Made by a program: the position numbers and the translations under genes. Below, in pieces: positions 35,190 to 48,200 of a DNA stretch of 64,000 nucleotides. The stretch is taken from the NCBI GenBank assembly GCA_023846275.1, contig CM043877.1, forward strand, positions 16,103,107 to 16,167,106, written 5' to 3'. Under the pieces are notes generated by a model. It searched no databases. It saw nothing but the letters and a program-made list of their open reading frames with translations, and was not told where the DNA came from. Every line of letters begins with the position of its first letter. Position 1 is the first letter of the stretch. Source of the stretch: Vanilla planifolia. Lineage: Eukaryota > Streptophyta > Magnoliopsida > Asparagales > Orchidaceae.

Positions 35190-37690
35190 TTTTGTCGTTA
35201 AGAGTAGGGATAAAGGTTATAAAATGGAATTTTTTAAGTCCAAAAAAAATAAAGATAAGGAATAAAGGAAAAAAAATGAAATACAAAATAAAACCAAATA
35301 TGAAAAGAAAGAAAATATGACATATGAATATTATACAATGATTATGTATATATATGAGCTCGATGCATATGGGCAATACTATACTAATACTATTTTCTTA
35401 TTTACAAATTGCTATATATAGTTTTATTCATTGTCTAATTTTTTTATTATTTATATTTCTATTTTTAATACCTTTTCTACTATATGTAGTTAGCACTTCA
35501 CCTATTAAGTTTGTTATACTCATCATCTACTTATATTATAAGTTAAGATATTAACTCTTATAAAGCTTGTGGCATTTAGATGATAATTCGTGGCCTTATA
35601 ATAAGAGCTTATTATTTCTATGGATGTGAGAGTAATTGATATTATATGAAAAGTTGATTATATTTGATTTATTTTAGAATACTACAACAGTACATTATTT
35701 TAGCTCTTCATATATTATGGTAATTATATCTTATGTGATGCTATTCTTTTTTATTGAATTGATGTGAGAATTAGAATGTTAATTTTTGTCACCATTGCTC
35801 ATTTAATTTTTAGTTTCCTTAATATTTTTCATGTTTTTTTTTACTTTAGTTTTACCTAATGCGTTGGTGTTATGGTTTTATTTATTAGGTTTTTTATTTA
35901 TGCTAGATAGAATATGACAAATAGGGTGACCTTCCTACACCAAAACTTATTAATAGCTTTGTTTGAAGCATGCATATGCACCTAAAAATGTAGTGTAAAC
36001 ATAGGTAACTACAACATCGATTCAGAGGAAATAGATTTTGTACCTTTGTTCAATGAACCACTCATTTAATGATAATAAAATCATTGTGTTATAATTATTA
36101 ATATTTTTTAAAAGTAGTTTTTACATCATATATTTCAAGATCAAATATAGATTAATCAATTAGAGTACTTGATCAAATATATATGAAGCAATCCATATGT
36201 GAAGATATATTAAAGAGTGTTGGTGGCATTAATCAAGTGTAGCTCGACTTGTAAATCATTGAGTCATTATTTCAACTCTTAATAGAGTGGTTGTCTATAT
36301 AAAACTCATTATTAATATTTTATTTAGATTAAAATTGTTAAACATATCAATTGAAATTGATATGATACATATGAATGTAATCAAATTAAACATTTATCTT
36401 TATCAAGATTTGTATTTCATATGCATGATTATTTAAATATATATTAATAAACATTAAGAAAAAAACTTACATTTGCATAATATGATCAATATCTTTAATA
36501 TGTAAAATAGTTTATGTAAAATATTATTTATATATTTTTATATTTGTATGATTTCATTATTATACAATATGATTTGCATGGCATGACATTGGATAGGGTA
36601 TTGATTGGGTTTGAGAGATTTGCATAAACTACATTATTTGTATTAATAAGGTATTCCTATCACACTGGTACACTAAAGGGCTACCTGAGAAGTGTGCATT
36701 AAGGTATGAAATATTGAACTTTTTTTTTGAATGATAACATATTTCATATTGTACGATGCAATCATTGTTTTATTGAAAAAAGATTGGATCAAGCAATTAA
36801 GTGGTTGCCATGAAATTTTAGTATCATATAAGTATAACAAATTCTTTATATATGTACACTCATTTTTTTTGTTATTTATTATCTAGTAATACTAGGCTAA
36901 TCCTTCCATCAAGTGTGTGCAATATTAGTTAAGTTGAATATTTCATAAGTTATACTTATATAATAGTCTTATCATACAAGTAGTCTGACATGAGGTTGTC
37001 ATTAGAGTTTAATATTGACATATTAATATGATCTATATGTTGTACTAATATGATCCTATTAAGTTTGAATATCATTGAAGTATAAGTATATTTTTTTCAT
37101 CATATGAGTATATTTAGTATTGAGTGAACAGAATATGTAATGCTAGTATGATCATTATCATACAAGTACTTTCAAGTTAATTGAGTTGAAATATGCATTG
37201 TTATATGAGTTCATTACATAATTTAAACAAGTATGATCAATCTATCAAATGAAATTTAGTTTAGCATTTTGACAAACTTTCAACAAATGTTTGTCGTACA
37301 GGCACAATATATCATACTAATATAATATGTGTTGATCCGAGAGTTAGGTGTATGGACTTAGCCATTTATTAAGTGAATTAGTATCATTTTAATGCAATCT
37401 ACTTATCATGCCAATATGATCATTCTTGATTAGTATTATGAGCTTTTTATACAACATATCATACGTTACAACCTTGCATTGTATAACTTTTTCTTGAGAA
37501 TTCATAATTTGAAGTTGGGTAGATTTGGTCTAGTTATACTATATGATGTGCTCATAATATTAATGTGATACCTTAAGAGATATAAAAAAGAATAGATCAC
37601 ATACGTGCATCGTGTCAGAGATCGAAGTGTAAATCATTTTGTATGATCCTGTAATCATAATAATATGGTCAATATCTTGAGAGCATTATA
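35190..37690. other. AT-rich tail of duplication D1
   Basis: No gene or known element is recognised. 35,190-36,960 matches 62,270-64,000. From about 36,540 to 37,690 a loose motif of the type CATACTAGTATGATC recurs at irregular spacing, on both strands. Confidence 0.6.
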
Positions 37691-37694
37691 ATTA

Positions 37695-38272
37695 TACCAA
37701 GAATTGTCAGTGCAAATTTATCATTTTTTTAATTTTTATCTTTTAATTTAATAAACTGCTAAAAATAGGAAATCAAATCAGAACCAAACTCTTTGAGACA
37801 GTAAAATAATTGAATACAATGCATGCGTCACTTTGAAAGACATGTTTTGAAAAAATCACCTGAAGACATCATCAAACAGTGCTGCAACCCACAAGAATAG
37901 CAGTCCATGCACGTTTTTTTATGCATGATGTGATCGTCCTAAATCGTCTATTAAGACATAATGATATCATAATGATATGTTATATTTAAATATCAAATCC
38001 TTTTTATATGTCGTTATAAATTATTGTATGTTTGTGTGTGAGAGAAAGAGAGATTATTCATTATAGTATACATAAATTTTATTTTTCCATATTATTTAAA
38101 ATTTTAATCCAAATTTTAATTTTAAATATTTTTAATTTATTTCTTATAAAATTAATTTCTTAAAGATAACATTTAAATAATTTTTGTTATATTAGATGAA
38201 TTATTAACAATTATTTTTTATAGTTTTAAAATAAGTATAATTAGACTAATTATTTTTATAAAAATAAAATTT

Positions 38273-38303
<31 letters not shown>

Positions 38304-39210
38304 AATATTTTTGTGGATAATGTATGTATTTTTGTGAGTTTTTTATTTTTTTTAATTTAATATTATTTTAATTTTAATTTTTCACATTTAATCAATTATG
38401 TGTCCTCAATTTTTTTTATAATTTTTTAAAGTTGAATTTATTAAATTTTTTAAAAAATAAAATAATAAATAATTAAAATTTTATTTTTTTATTATTATAT
38501 AATAATTTTTAAGATATTAACACTTAAAATCGTTCAAATATTTTGATATTTATCTATATGGTATCAAAATATTAAAATATTTTTAAAACCAATAACATGT
38601 TGCTTTGAAATAAATTAGATTTAAGACATAATTAAATAAATTATCTCATAGAAACATTAGTATAATAAGAATAAATGTAATCAATTAAATTAAATATATG
38701 TTATAATTTTTAATCAACTAAGTATTATTTTGAATCTCTTTTTATTTTTAGTAATAAAATATTTAAAAATATGTAAAAATAATTAAAAATAATTTTATAA
38801 GAAATAAATTAAAAAATTAATTTGAAATTAAATTTTTGATTAAAAAAATTAAATAATATTAAAAACTTAAGATTATTAAATTTAAATATTAAAATAATAG
38901 TTTATTAATATTTTAAACCTATATCGATGCATAAATTTATCAAAGAATAAGATGTTTTACCTATAAATAATATTTTAAAATATTATAAATTTAAAATCAT
39001 TAAAATTATAATTATTTGATGCATGCAAATAAAGCATATATATATATGATAATAAATAATCTATCTCTCTTTTTCACAAACACGTATATACATACACAAT
39101 ATTTGCAAACATTTATGAAAGATTCGACATTTGAGTATAAAACATCATTATGAAATCATTATGTTTTAATAGGCATGACAGATTTGCTTTACGACATTAT
39201 TCTTAAAGGT
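37695..39210. repeat. Third copy (D3) of the TPS upstream region
   Basis: Matches D1 from about 26,760 to 28,290, starting at GTCAGTGCAAATTTATCA (D1: GTCGGTGCAAATTTATCA) and ending after GACAGATTTGCTTTACGACATTATTC. It includes a full X element but no terpene synthase exon 1, so it is a detached copy of a terpene synthase promoter-side region. Confidence 0.75.
37948..39172 (+). mobile_element. X2: best-preserved X element with long terminal inverted repeats
   Basis: The left end CTATTAAGACATAATGAT and the inverted complement of the right end, CTATTAAAACATAATGAT, agree. Similarity continues inward for well over 100 bp through CAAATCYTTYATA, a TG-rich run and GAGAGATTATTCATTATAGTATA. The interior is AT-rich with a TAA run near 38,273-38,302 and no transposase frame. 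It is likely a non-autonomous DNA transposon. No convincing target duplication is visible (flanks AAATCGT and GCATGAC). Confidence 0.65.
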
Positions 39211-39719
39211 TTACTTCTACCTACCATGATAAAAGACAGTGGTTTTATAGTGAAAGCTTATTAAGGCCAAGTAAAGTGAATGTAAGCAAAACTTTTGTTT
39301 AACTACTTAAAACTTTTTATGTCTTTTTTTTCTTAGCTTATTATTAAATTGATTTTGAAAATACAAAATTTTTTTAATAAAATTCTTAAGTTGCAAATCA
39401 ATAATTCTTTTTTATTACTTCGCTTATTATTATGCCTATTTTGTTTGTGTTTTACTTACTATACTTATTATTTCATAACCAACATAGTACAAGAAAAGGT
39501 TTTATAGAACTTAAAGTATTTTTTATCAGATAAGGTCAAACAAACTATATTAGTTACACTAATTTGATTTATCAAAAACATTGATAAAGTAATAAATTTG
39601 TTTATTAACTTCTACATTTATTTTTATATGTAATCAATCAATTTATAAGGTAAAAGATTTGTTTACTTCTTTTAATAAATTATTTTGATAAAACATAAAA
39701 AATTGATTACTATCTAGTA
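39211..39719. other. AT-rich spacer
   Basis: No gene or element recognised between the D3 copy and the Gypsy relic. Confidence 0.5.
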
Positions 39720-41100
39720 ATAAACTTATGATAATCATTAACTAAACCAAAAAAAAGATCTCTATTCGAGTATCTTTATTGGAGTTTGTTGGCCTAAAAT
39801 AGCTTGCATCTTTCTTAGATCTATTCTCAATTAGTGATTGCTAATTAGGTGTCCAAGAAACATGATCTCTTTCCTAATGAATTCACACTTTTCCACATAC
39901 TCAAATAGTTGAAATTTCCTTAGTCGAGACGATAATTTTTGCAAATGCATCACATGTCCTTTAGGGAGTTGTAATATATAATGAATCAATGTACTTATAT
40001 AAAACATTATTTATCAGATTATGGAATATAGTAGGAGTACTTTTCAAGCCAAAGAACATGACTAAGAATTCAAAAAACGCTATATTGATTCACACAAGTG
40101 GTCTTGGCTTTATTTTCAACAACTCTGACTTGCTAATATCTTAATCGCTTGTACAGCTTGACGAATCATGTTGTCTTATATAATTGGTCTAGCAAATCTT
40201 TCATGAAAAGAACTAGGTACTTCTCCATCATCATCATCTTGTTTAATGAGCAATAATCTATGCACATTTATAAAGAATCATCTTACTTTCTTTGAAATAG
40301 AATTGAGACACCATATGAAGCTTTAGTTGATTAAATGAAGTTAGCTTCTAGTAATTCATTTAATTACTTGTGCAATTATATCAACTCTAATGGTGGCATA
40401 TAATATGGGGTATATGTAAGAGGAATAACAATAGTCAGTATCTTTGATTTTGTGCTTCAACTACTTAAAAGCTTCACAAGCAACTCACATAATGTTGCAA
40501 AGGAGAAATTAAATCATTTATTTCTCTCTTAATCTTCAACTATGTATCAAGTTTGACCTTCTAATATTTACATCATCAATGCTTCATGTTTTCCACTACA
40601 ATTTTGCATCTTCATGAGATACATGTCAAAAATGGTCACATTCTCCACATTTGACACGTGAGTAAGAGTAAAGTACTGTTTCATATCCCACAAGAAGTTC
40701 TCCAACTCTTTCGTATTCCCAATGCTATTAAAGCACTTTAGTTTGGGAACCAATGCTCTTTTTCTTACAGCACATTTATATTTCTAAATACCTTTTACAC
40801 CATGGCTAACTCATGGTGCAGCTTATCTCACACATGGTGGAATCTCTCAGAATCCTCAATAAGGTTTGTTGAAACTTCTATACAATTGACTCTTAAGTTT
40901 GTAAGATGCTTCAAAATGACATGCAAATCTTTCCAATTATGTGTGATGCTATGAAAGTCTTCTACATGCAAAATCTTTTGTCTAAGTTCATTGTTGCCTT
41001 CAACCATTGTAACAAATGGAGCACTAATACTAACTGTCAATAGAACGTTGTCATAATCTTGGCCACACAACAGTGCATGTATTGTGCAAACACTAGGAAC
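39720..41100 (-). mobile_element. Degenerate Ty3/Gypsy retrotransposon fragment
   Basis: On the minus strand, about 40,110-39,950 encodes a reverse transcriptase stretch (VMFFGLKSTPTIFHNLIN, corresponding to the V-M-P-F-G-L-x-N-A-P block of Gypsy elements). 40,753-40,568 (LKCFNSIGNTKELENFLWDM) and 41,070-40,828 are gag-like. Order and strand fit a Gypsy element read right to left (gag, then polymerase), with large losses and many stops. LTRs were not found. Confidence 0.75.
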
Positions 41101-41479
41101 TTCACTTCATACTTCAGCCTCAATAAAATGCACAAATTCATAGAGAATTCACTAGCGAATTTAGGGAAAACTCTTCCATTTTCTGGACTTCAATCAAGTA
41201 ACAACATACAAGGCAAACAAATGACAAAGATACAATGAAGGAGCTTCCAAAAAAACCCTTTAAACACTTATTTATAAGTTACAAAGTATTGGATAATTGC
41301 TCAATAAAACACTATGAAACATGGTCTTCAATTTCTTTAACCACTGGTCAAGACATAATTACCAAGTTCCCAAAATTTTCACCTGGATGCAAGGCTTGCA
41401 TTGACTGAATTAATTGCACGTATACGATGAACCATCTTACAAGACAATCAGTTAATATTTGGATTGGATAAAGCATGGG
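41101..41479. other. Spacer between the Gypsy relic and the NET1 relic
   Basis: Probably the 5' side of the Gypsy element. No independent feature is recognised. Confidence 0.4.
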
Positions 41480-42040
41480 GTGAGGGCTTACCATTGTTTT
41501 TGTCAGGTCAACCCAACCCATCTCAACATGATTGGTCAGGATTGTACGGCTTGGGTTGATGGTTTGAAACTTTGTCTCTACAATGGCCAGGTTTAAAATC
41601 ATCTTAATGTGTTGGAGATCAAATATAAATCAGAACAAAGTATTGTATTTTTCATTTGCTTCCATTAGATTGTGAATGAACTTCTTTCAAGACACAACTG
41701 ATGGTTACCAAAATACTTTGTTTATCATTGCTGTCAGGATAATTCTTCAGCTTTTCCTGAGGAGAAGATTGATCTAACAAGTGCAGCTGACCATGTCACC
41801 ACGGAAGCTGCTTTGGAGGTACAGAACTTGGTAGCAGAAGTTGAGGCACTTTAGAAACTGGTAACTTCGTAAAGCAAATTTGCAATGTCTACTAAAACAT
41901 GTCATATCACTTATAATGGCTGTAAAGACAATTTTTATTGCTTACAGTTAGCATCATTATGGGTTCTTATGCTAAAATGTCAGATTCTTTACACGTGAGA
42001 TTTTAAATAATTTTTGTTTCTAATTTTTTCTGTTATTTTT
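41480..42040 (+). pseudogene. NET1 3'-end relic (end of intron 3, start of last exon, 3' UTR)
   Basis: 41,505-41,737 matches NET1 intron 3 (GGTCAACCCAACCCATCTC onward). 41,738-41,862 matches the first part of the last coding exon, with acceptor CTGTCAG and the reading [21 protein letters not shown] stop (GAG to TAG) appears in the coding part. Then the sequence jumps at a shared GGTAA to the NET1 3' UTR (equivalent of 22,905 onward), omitting about 1.13 kb. It lies on the plus strand just beyond the TPS-B 3' end, the same arrangement as NET1 and TPS-A. Confidence 0.93.
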
Positions 42041-42078
42041 TTTTAAGAGATATACTTAACAGCTCTTCATCCTTAATT

Positions 42079-42109
<31 letters not shown>

Positions 42110-42216
42110 GTTAGTCTTTGAGTTTAAGGAAAACCAGCATAAAAACACTAACAAAAACAAGGACAATTACTAGCACATATGTGCCAACAAAAACACCTAA
42201 GAGGTGGTTTTCAAAG

Positions 42217-45200
42217 CTAAATGGGCTCAAACAGTAAGGAGATTACTCTATCACTATTTTTCATATGCTGCAATCCATATCCATCTCCATGCTGATAGAA
42301 GAACTGTGCTGTTCTTGGCATGTCCATCAAAGTCTTTCCAAAAGAGACGTTAAATTTAGCAGCAGCAATCCTTTCTCCATTCAGTTTTTTCCAATACTTC
42401 CTCATCAAACTTGCAATGCCTTCACGGGCAATCCTTTCTGAGACATTCTTCTCCTTCATGTAACACTCAATTGATTTCGGGGTATCGCCCCTTTTAATCT
42501 CGGCCTACAGAAACACAAGAAATTATGCTCACTTAAAGGTCAAGATACTTGTAGCTATGGTAGTTTATGAATTTAGAAAAAAGAAGTTTGATATGAGAAT
42601 AAAATTAAGACCAAAGCCACTGAACAAGTAGAATGTAGGTCGATACGTACTCTACTCGTCACCATATCGTTGTGGAATCGAAAAAGTGTGCATGAATGTT
42701 GAACCGTGTCTCGATAGAACTCCAAATCTTGGAAAGAATTAGCCATAAAGTCTTGGCTCAAGCAATATGCTACAGTCAGCCCAATGACACCAGATGAAGA
42801 AATCCATGCATTTTCTAAGTACTCATCAAATGTTGGAATGTATCCTGTGTAATACCACCTTGCTTCCACCATGTATGACTTGCACAAATCCACCCACTGA
42901 AGAACAACAAAAGATTCATAGTTAAGAAAAACTTATAATCTGAAGACATTCCATAACTTGACAATTGTTCAAATAACTGTTTTATTACCACTTGCTTTAG
43001 GCATGACAAGACATCTAATCCCTTCTCCTTATAATATGTATGAGCAATGTCTTCAATTGTGTTGAAAAGAGTCACTAGAATTATTTTCATATAATGTGGA
43101 AGCTCTTTCGATTCTGTAATTTTCCATCTGAATGTTTCACATCAATAAATATGTTATCACAAAACGTCATATATGTTGAGATTTACATCAATGCTAAGTA
43201 TCCAAATTTTGCTTGGAGAAACATTCTAAATAATTTGATAAATAAATTTTAGTTTACTACAAAGTATTTGATTTATATTTTGATTCTTAAAATTAAAATA
43301 TCTGACGTATGGGAAGTTAAATTGCTTAAAATTTATCATGGAGAGTATTTTTGTTTAAATAATTTGATAAACACATTAATTTTTAAAACAAAGAATAAAG
43401 ACAGTTTAAATGTTCATAAATGTATGTTAAAATGAAGTTTATGCAATGAATTACTTGGACATCAAATTCAACATAATGAATAATATGTCTACAAAGCAAT
43501 TTGATGTAAAGTGGTTTTCTACTTTATAAAAGGATGCAATAAATGAAATTTTTGGATGTCCTATTAGTGGTCATTTTGTTTATTGATTTTAAAATACAAT
43601 TTGGATTAGCTAACTTCATATCTAAAAATTCATATACATTAAGTAGAGAAAAGGCCATAATATTAAAAAAAAAAAAAGAGGGAGATTTATTACACTTTGT
43701 TGGGATCCCAAGAAAAAGCCCCCATATCAGAATAAATGGAACCAGGAAATAAGCCTCCACCACTTCCAGACATGTCATTGTCATATCCAACAGCACTGTC
43801 TCAACACTGACTATGTCATCTTCCCATTGACATCGCTAGGATATCCTTTAATAACACTGTATACTACTTAGTTACTTGAATTAAAATGTTTCAACTATAA
43901 TCTCGCTGCATTATGCCAATCCAACCCAAAGTTTGCTCCAATTCTCTCCCCAACATATTTGAAAGCTTGGCCTGATCAAGTTTCTTCATCTTCGTCCTAA
44001 GTAAATTTTTGTTTAATTTTCTAGAACCCACTTTTCGCATCAACAATTTGCATTATTTTTTTAAATAAGTTAAAAACTTTGACATTTGGTATTTTGACAC
44101 TAGCATGATCTTTTTCATGCATACACTTTTGACACTATACGTTGGATCTAGTAACAGAGCTTGACAAAAACTAGTAGAACCGAGATGTTGGATATCAACT
44201 ATGTTGTAGACGTTGAATGAGAATAAAAGGATTGCCCACCGCCTTGTCAAATAAAGAAATACATCTTACCGAGAATCCCACAATGTTCGTAACTATTGAT
44301 AGAGTGAAGACGAGATGAAGAAAGGCTAGATTTGTTGTTCTAACTATAGCCAGCCATGACACGGTGGATTATCGAGCTAAGACTAAAAGGTTACAATCTA
44401 TTTATATATTTTCTCTCATTAATTAATCTATTTGACTTGATAGAAATTTGATAACGTATTTTTTGTAATAAAAGTTTGGGTGTTTTAAAATTTAGGAAAG
44501 AATATTCTTTTTTCTCATTTTGTATATTATTATTATAAATCTTTTTAGAAAAATATCTTTATCATAATCATAAACACAACCAATTAAACAACAAATATCT
44601 TAGTGTTTTTAATGTTTTCATGAACCAACAAATTCTTATGACATTGCTTCTTTCATAAAATCCTTTTGGTACATCCATACAAAAATAATACCCCCCAAGT
44701 TATGTAGATCCAAAATTTAAAAATTGAAAATGAAATGTATCATAAAATATGCAATAAAATATGAAAGATAGGATAACTATTAATGGAGAAAATAAATTAG
44801 ATATTATAATGATGCATCAATAAATATGCTAGATGTGTTTTTAAAGGTAGTTTTCTTTCTCCTCCAAACTCTCTTATAATCCTTAATTATAGTGAATTTT
44901 GTTGCTTGTGTTCTGTCATGGTTTTTCTCATTTAACATTTCCAAGTAAATCTCTGTCATTTAAATTTAGTTTGCTATGATTTGATCCAATTTCGTAACAA
45001 ATTGGTATCAAAGTCATGTTCTTCTATTTATCAGATTTTTTGCGAATGACAACCATGAAGTATGACATCAAGAAATTAGATCGAAACATAAGGTTTGCTC
45101 TATGGCAAGTCAAACCCCAATTTTTCGCAAATCCAAACTAAAAAAATTGAAAATGAAATATATCCTAAAATATGCAATCAAATACGATATATAAGATAAC

Positions 45201-48200
45201 TATCAATGAAGGAAATAAATTAAATATTATAGTGGTTCATTAATAAATATGTTAGATGTGTTTTTAAACATAGCTTTCTTACTTCAAAACTCTCTTATAA
45301 TCCTTAATTGTAGTAAATTTGTTTACTCGTTTTGTCCCGTGGTTTTTCTCATTTGAGTTTTCCACGTAAATCTCTATCATTTAGATTTAGTTTGCTATAA
45401 TTTGATTCAATTTCATAACAAATTAGTATCAAAGTCATGTTCTTCGATTCATCAAATTTTTTGTAAATGACAACCATGAAGTATGACACAAGAAGTTAAA
45501 TCAGAGCATACAGTTTGCTCTACGGCAAGTCAATATACGAGCAATTCTGGTGAAGTTAAATCTGAACGACGCCCTTCTTAGATGGAGAATATGTCGTCAA
45601 CACTAATGACAGAAGAGAAAAAAAGGAAAGATCGGAAAACAAAAATTTAGATCCAATTGCACTTGTTTAACAAGATTTTGTAAGATTGCCTGAAGGAAGA
45701 GACGATTGCGACTCTATGGCTTATATTTGAGACTTTTTGTATGACAAAGAGTTTATCGAACAAACTTCAAAAGTAGCATTTGTACACATACCGTCTCACT
45801 GAATGCAAAGATATCAAGTCTCATTTGGACGAGTTTTAAGAGAATTATTATAGATCTGGAGATTCTTCATGTTAAATATAATAATGAAGACCTTCCTTTA
45901 CTTCTATTGTATTCTCAACCATCCTCTTACACCAATCTAAGGTACTCAAAGTTGTATGATTAAGATTCGATTTGCTTGAGGATGTTTCAAAAATAATGCT
46001 TGTCAAAGATCTGTCAACTTCTGAATCGCAAGAAGGTCTGATTATAAGAGGATGGTCAAAGCAGAGAGATTTTTCTGATGTAAAATAGAAAAGAAGATTA
46101 AAGTCCAAAAACAAAATTTTGATTTACAACTACTACAAGAAGAAGGGTCATATAAAAACAGACTATTTTAAAATGAAAAAAGAAATTGAGAAAAATGACT
46201 TTAGATCTGAATATTCAAGAGAAGCCAACATATTTAGTAAGAAAGAATATATTAGAGACGTCATGCTTGTATCAAATTTAGAAAATTCCTCAAAAGCAAA
46301 ATAGATTCTGGATTCAACTAACTCTTTCCACATGACATCGATCAAGGAATGGTTCATCACTTATGAACCTGTTATGAACGGAGTGTTGTTTATAGACAAC
46401 AATGCATCATGTAGAGTTGCTAGTATTGGAACTATCAAGATCAAAATATTTGATGGATTGTTTTTTGCATATTTGTTAAGGTCATGCAAATTGTAAACCT
46501 AAAGAGAAATTTTATTTCTCTTAGCATACTCTTAACAGTAAAGGTTATCGATACATTAGAGAAAATCGAGCTTTTAGAGTTGTCCATGATTCTCTAGTGA
46601 TATAATCAAACCATTTTAGAGAAGACTAGATACATGTTTATTGTAGATCTCTCAAAATCATTTTGGATAGAAGCATGTTTTATAGTCTATCTTCTGATCA
46701 ATATTTCATCTCATATAGTCCTAGTCATAAAGACATTTAAAAAGATTTGGTCAGATAAACATTTTGATTATTTTTAGTTAAAGATTTTTATTATATTAAT
46801 TATTTTCATTATAAAGAAGAGAACTTAGACTAAAGGTCCAAGAAATGTGTCTTTATTAGTTATGTTTAAGAAGGTGAAATAAAATGCTACATTTTAATAT
46901 CTTGAATCTAATTTGATAATTAGTAGAGATATGTTTAATGAATGGTCTATTTTAAATGCTTCTAAATAATCTGTTATTGGTCGTGATGATGTCCCAAGTA
47001 ATAGTTAAGATGGTATTAAAATTGAGCTTCATTCAAATTACTTATCAGAAGATACACTAATTATTGAAGATGATTAATGCCCACAGAAAGGACAATCGGT
47101 GATTAGATTTCCAAAAAGATATGTAGAGACTGATTTGGTTGTATACGCTTTGTCTGCGGCTCAAGACATGAATTTGAGTAGTGAGTCTTGCAATTATTTA
47201 AAGGCAAACTACTTGTGAAAACTCAAGAGATTGGTTGTTGGCTATGCAAGAAGAGATCGAGTCCTTACATAAGAACCAAACTTAAGATTTGACAAAACTT
47301 TCAAATGCGAGTGAGTATTCAAGAAAAAGTCTGGTACTCCAAATGTTGAGGAAGAGAGATTTAAGACCAAGAGATACAATCAGATTAAAGGTATTAATTT
47401 CAGTTATGTCTTTGCAACTGTAGAAAAGTATACATCCATTAAAATTTTACTTCATTTGATTGCTGTGAATGATTTAGAGTTTGAAAAACTAGATGTCAAG
47501 ACTATTTTTTATATAAAAACTTAAAAGAAAAGATATACATAGAGTAACTTGAAGATTTTGTTTGTAAAGAAAAAGAAGATTGTGTAAATTTAAAAAGTCT
47601 TTATATGACTTGAAATAGTCTCTTAAATAATGACACAAAAAATTTGATTCTTTCACACTATCTAATCAGTTTTGTATGAACAATTTTGATAACTGTGTAT
47701 ACTTGAAGAAACTTGCAGATGGATCTTTCATGTATCTGTTACTCTATATGGATAACATGCTTATTACAACAAAGAGCAATATTCATGTGGAAAGCTTAAA
47801 AGGATTTCTCAGACAAGAGTTTGATAAAAAAGACTTAGGATGAAGATCATAAGAGATAGGAAGGAAAAAATGCTTTTTTATCTCAAATAAATTATATTAG
47901 AAAGATATTTAAGAGATTTGAGATAAAAGAAGCTAAACCTGTTTCTACACCTTTGACAACTCATTTCAAGTTGTCCAGAAATCTATGTCCAAACACTGAG
48001 GAGATAGAATACATGCAACATTTTCCTTATATGAATGATGTTGGTAGTTTAATGTTTGTGCTAGTTTACAAGTTCTGATTTAGCATATGCTGTTAGTATT
48101 ATCAATAAGTACATGACTGATCCAGGCAAACAACACTAAGAGGCTATTAAGTGGACTTTGAGATATTTATGTGACACTATTGACATTTGTCTATATTTTA

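Larger units (their letters stand above)
25755..36960. repeat. Segmental duplication D1 (partner D2 at 54,660-64,000)
   Basis: The order is TPS 5' exons (minus strand), upstream region, a 280-bp block, TPS exon-2 relic (plus strand), then a long AT-rich tail. The same order runs through D2. Differences are one Copia insertion in each copy at different positions and the loss of about 1.1 kb of a repeat element in D2. Boundaries are estimated from where the two texts stop matching. The right edge in D2 is cut by the end of the window, so the true unit may be longer. Confidence 0.85.

Noticed and set aside
37938-39182. A target-site duplication around X2
   Set aside because: The flanks (AAATCGT on the left, GCATGAC on the right) do not match for 7-9 bases, so no superfamily was assigned.
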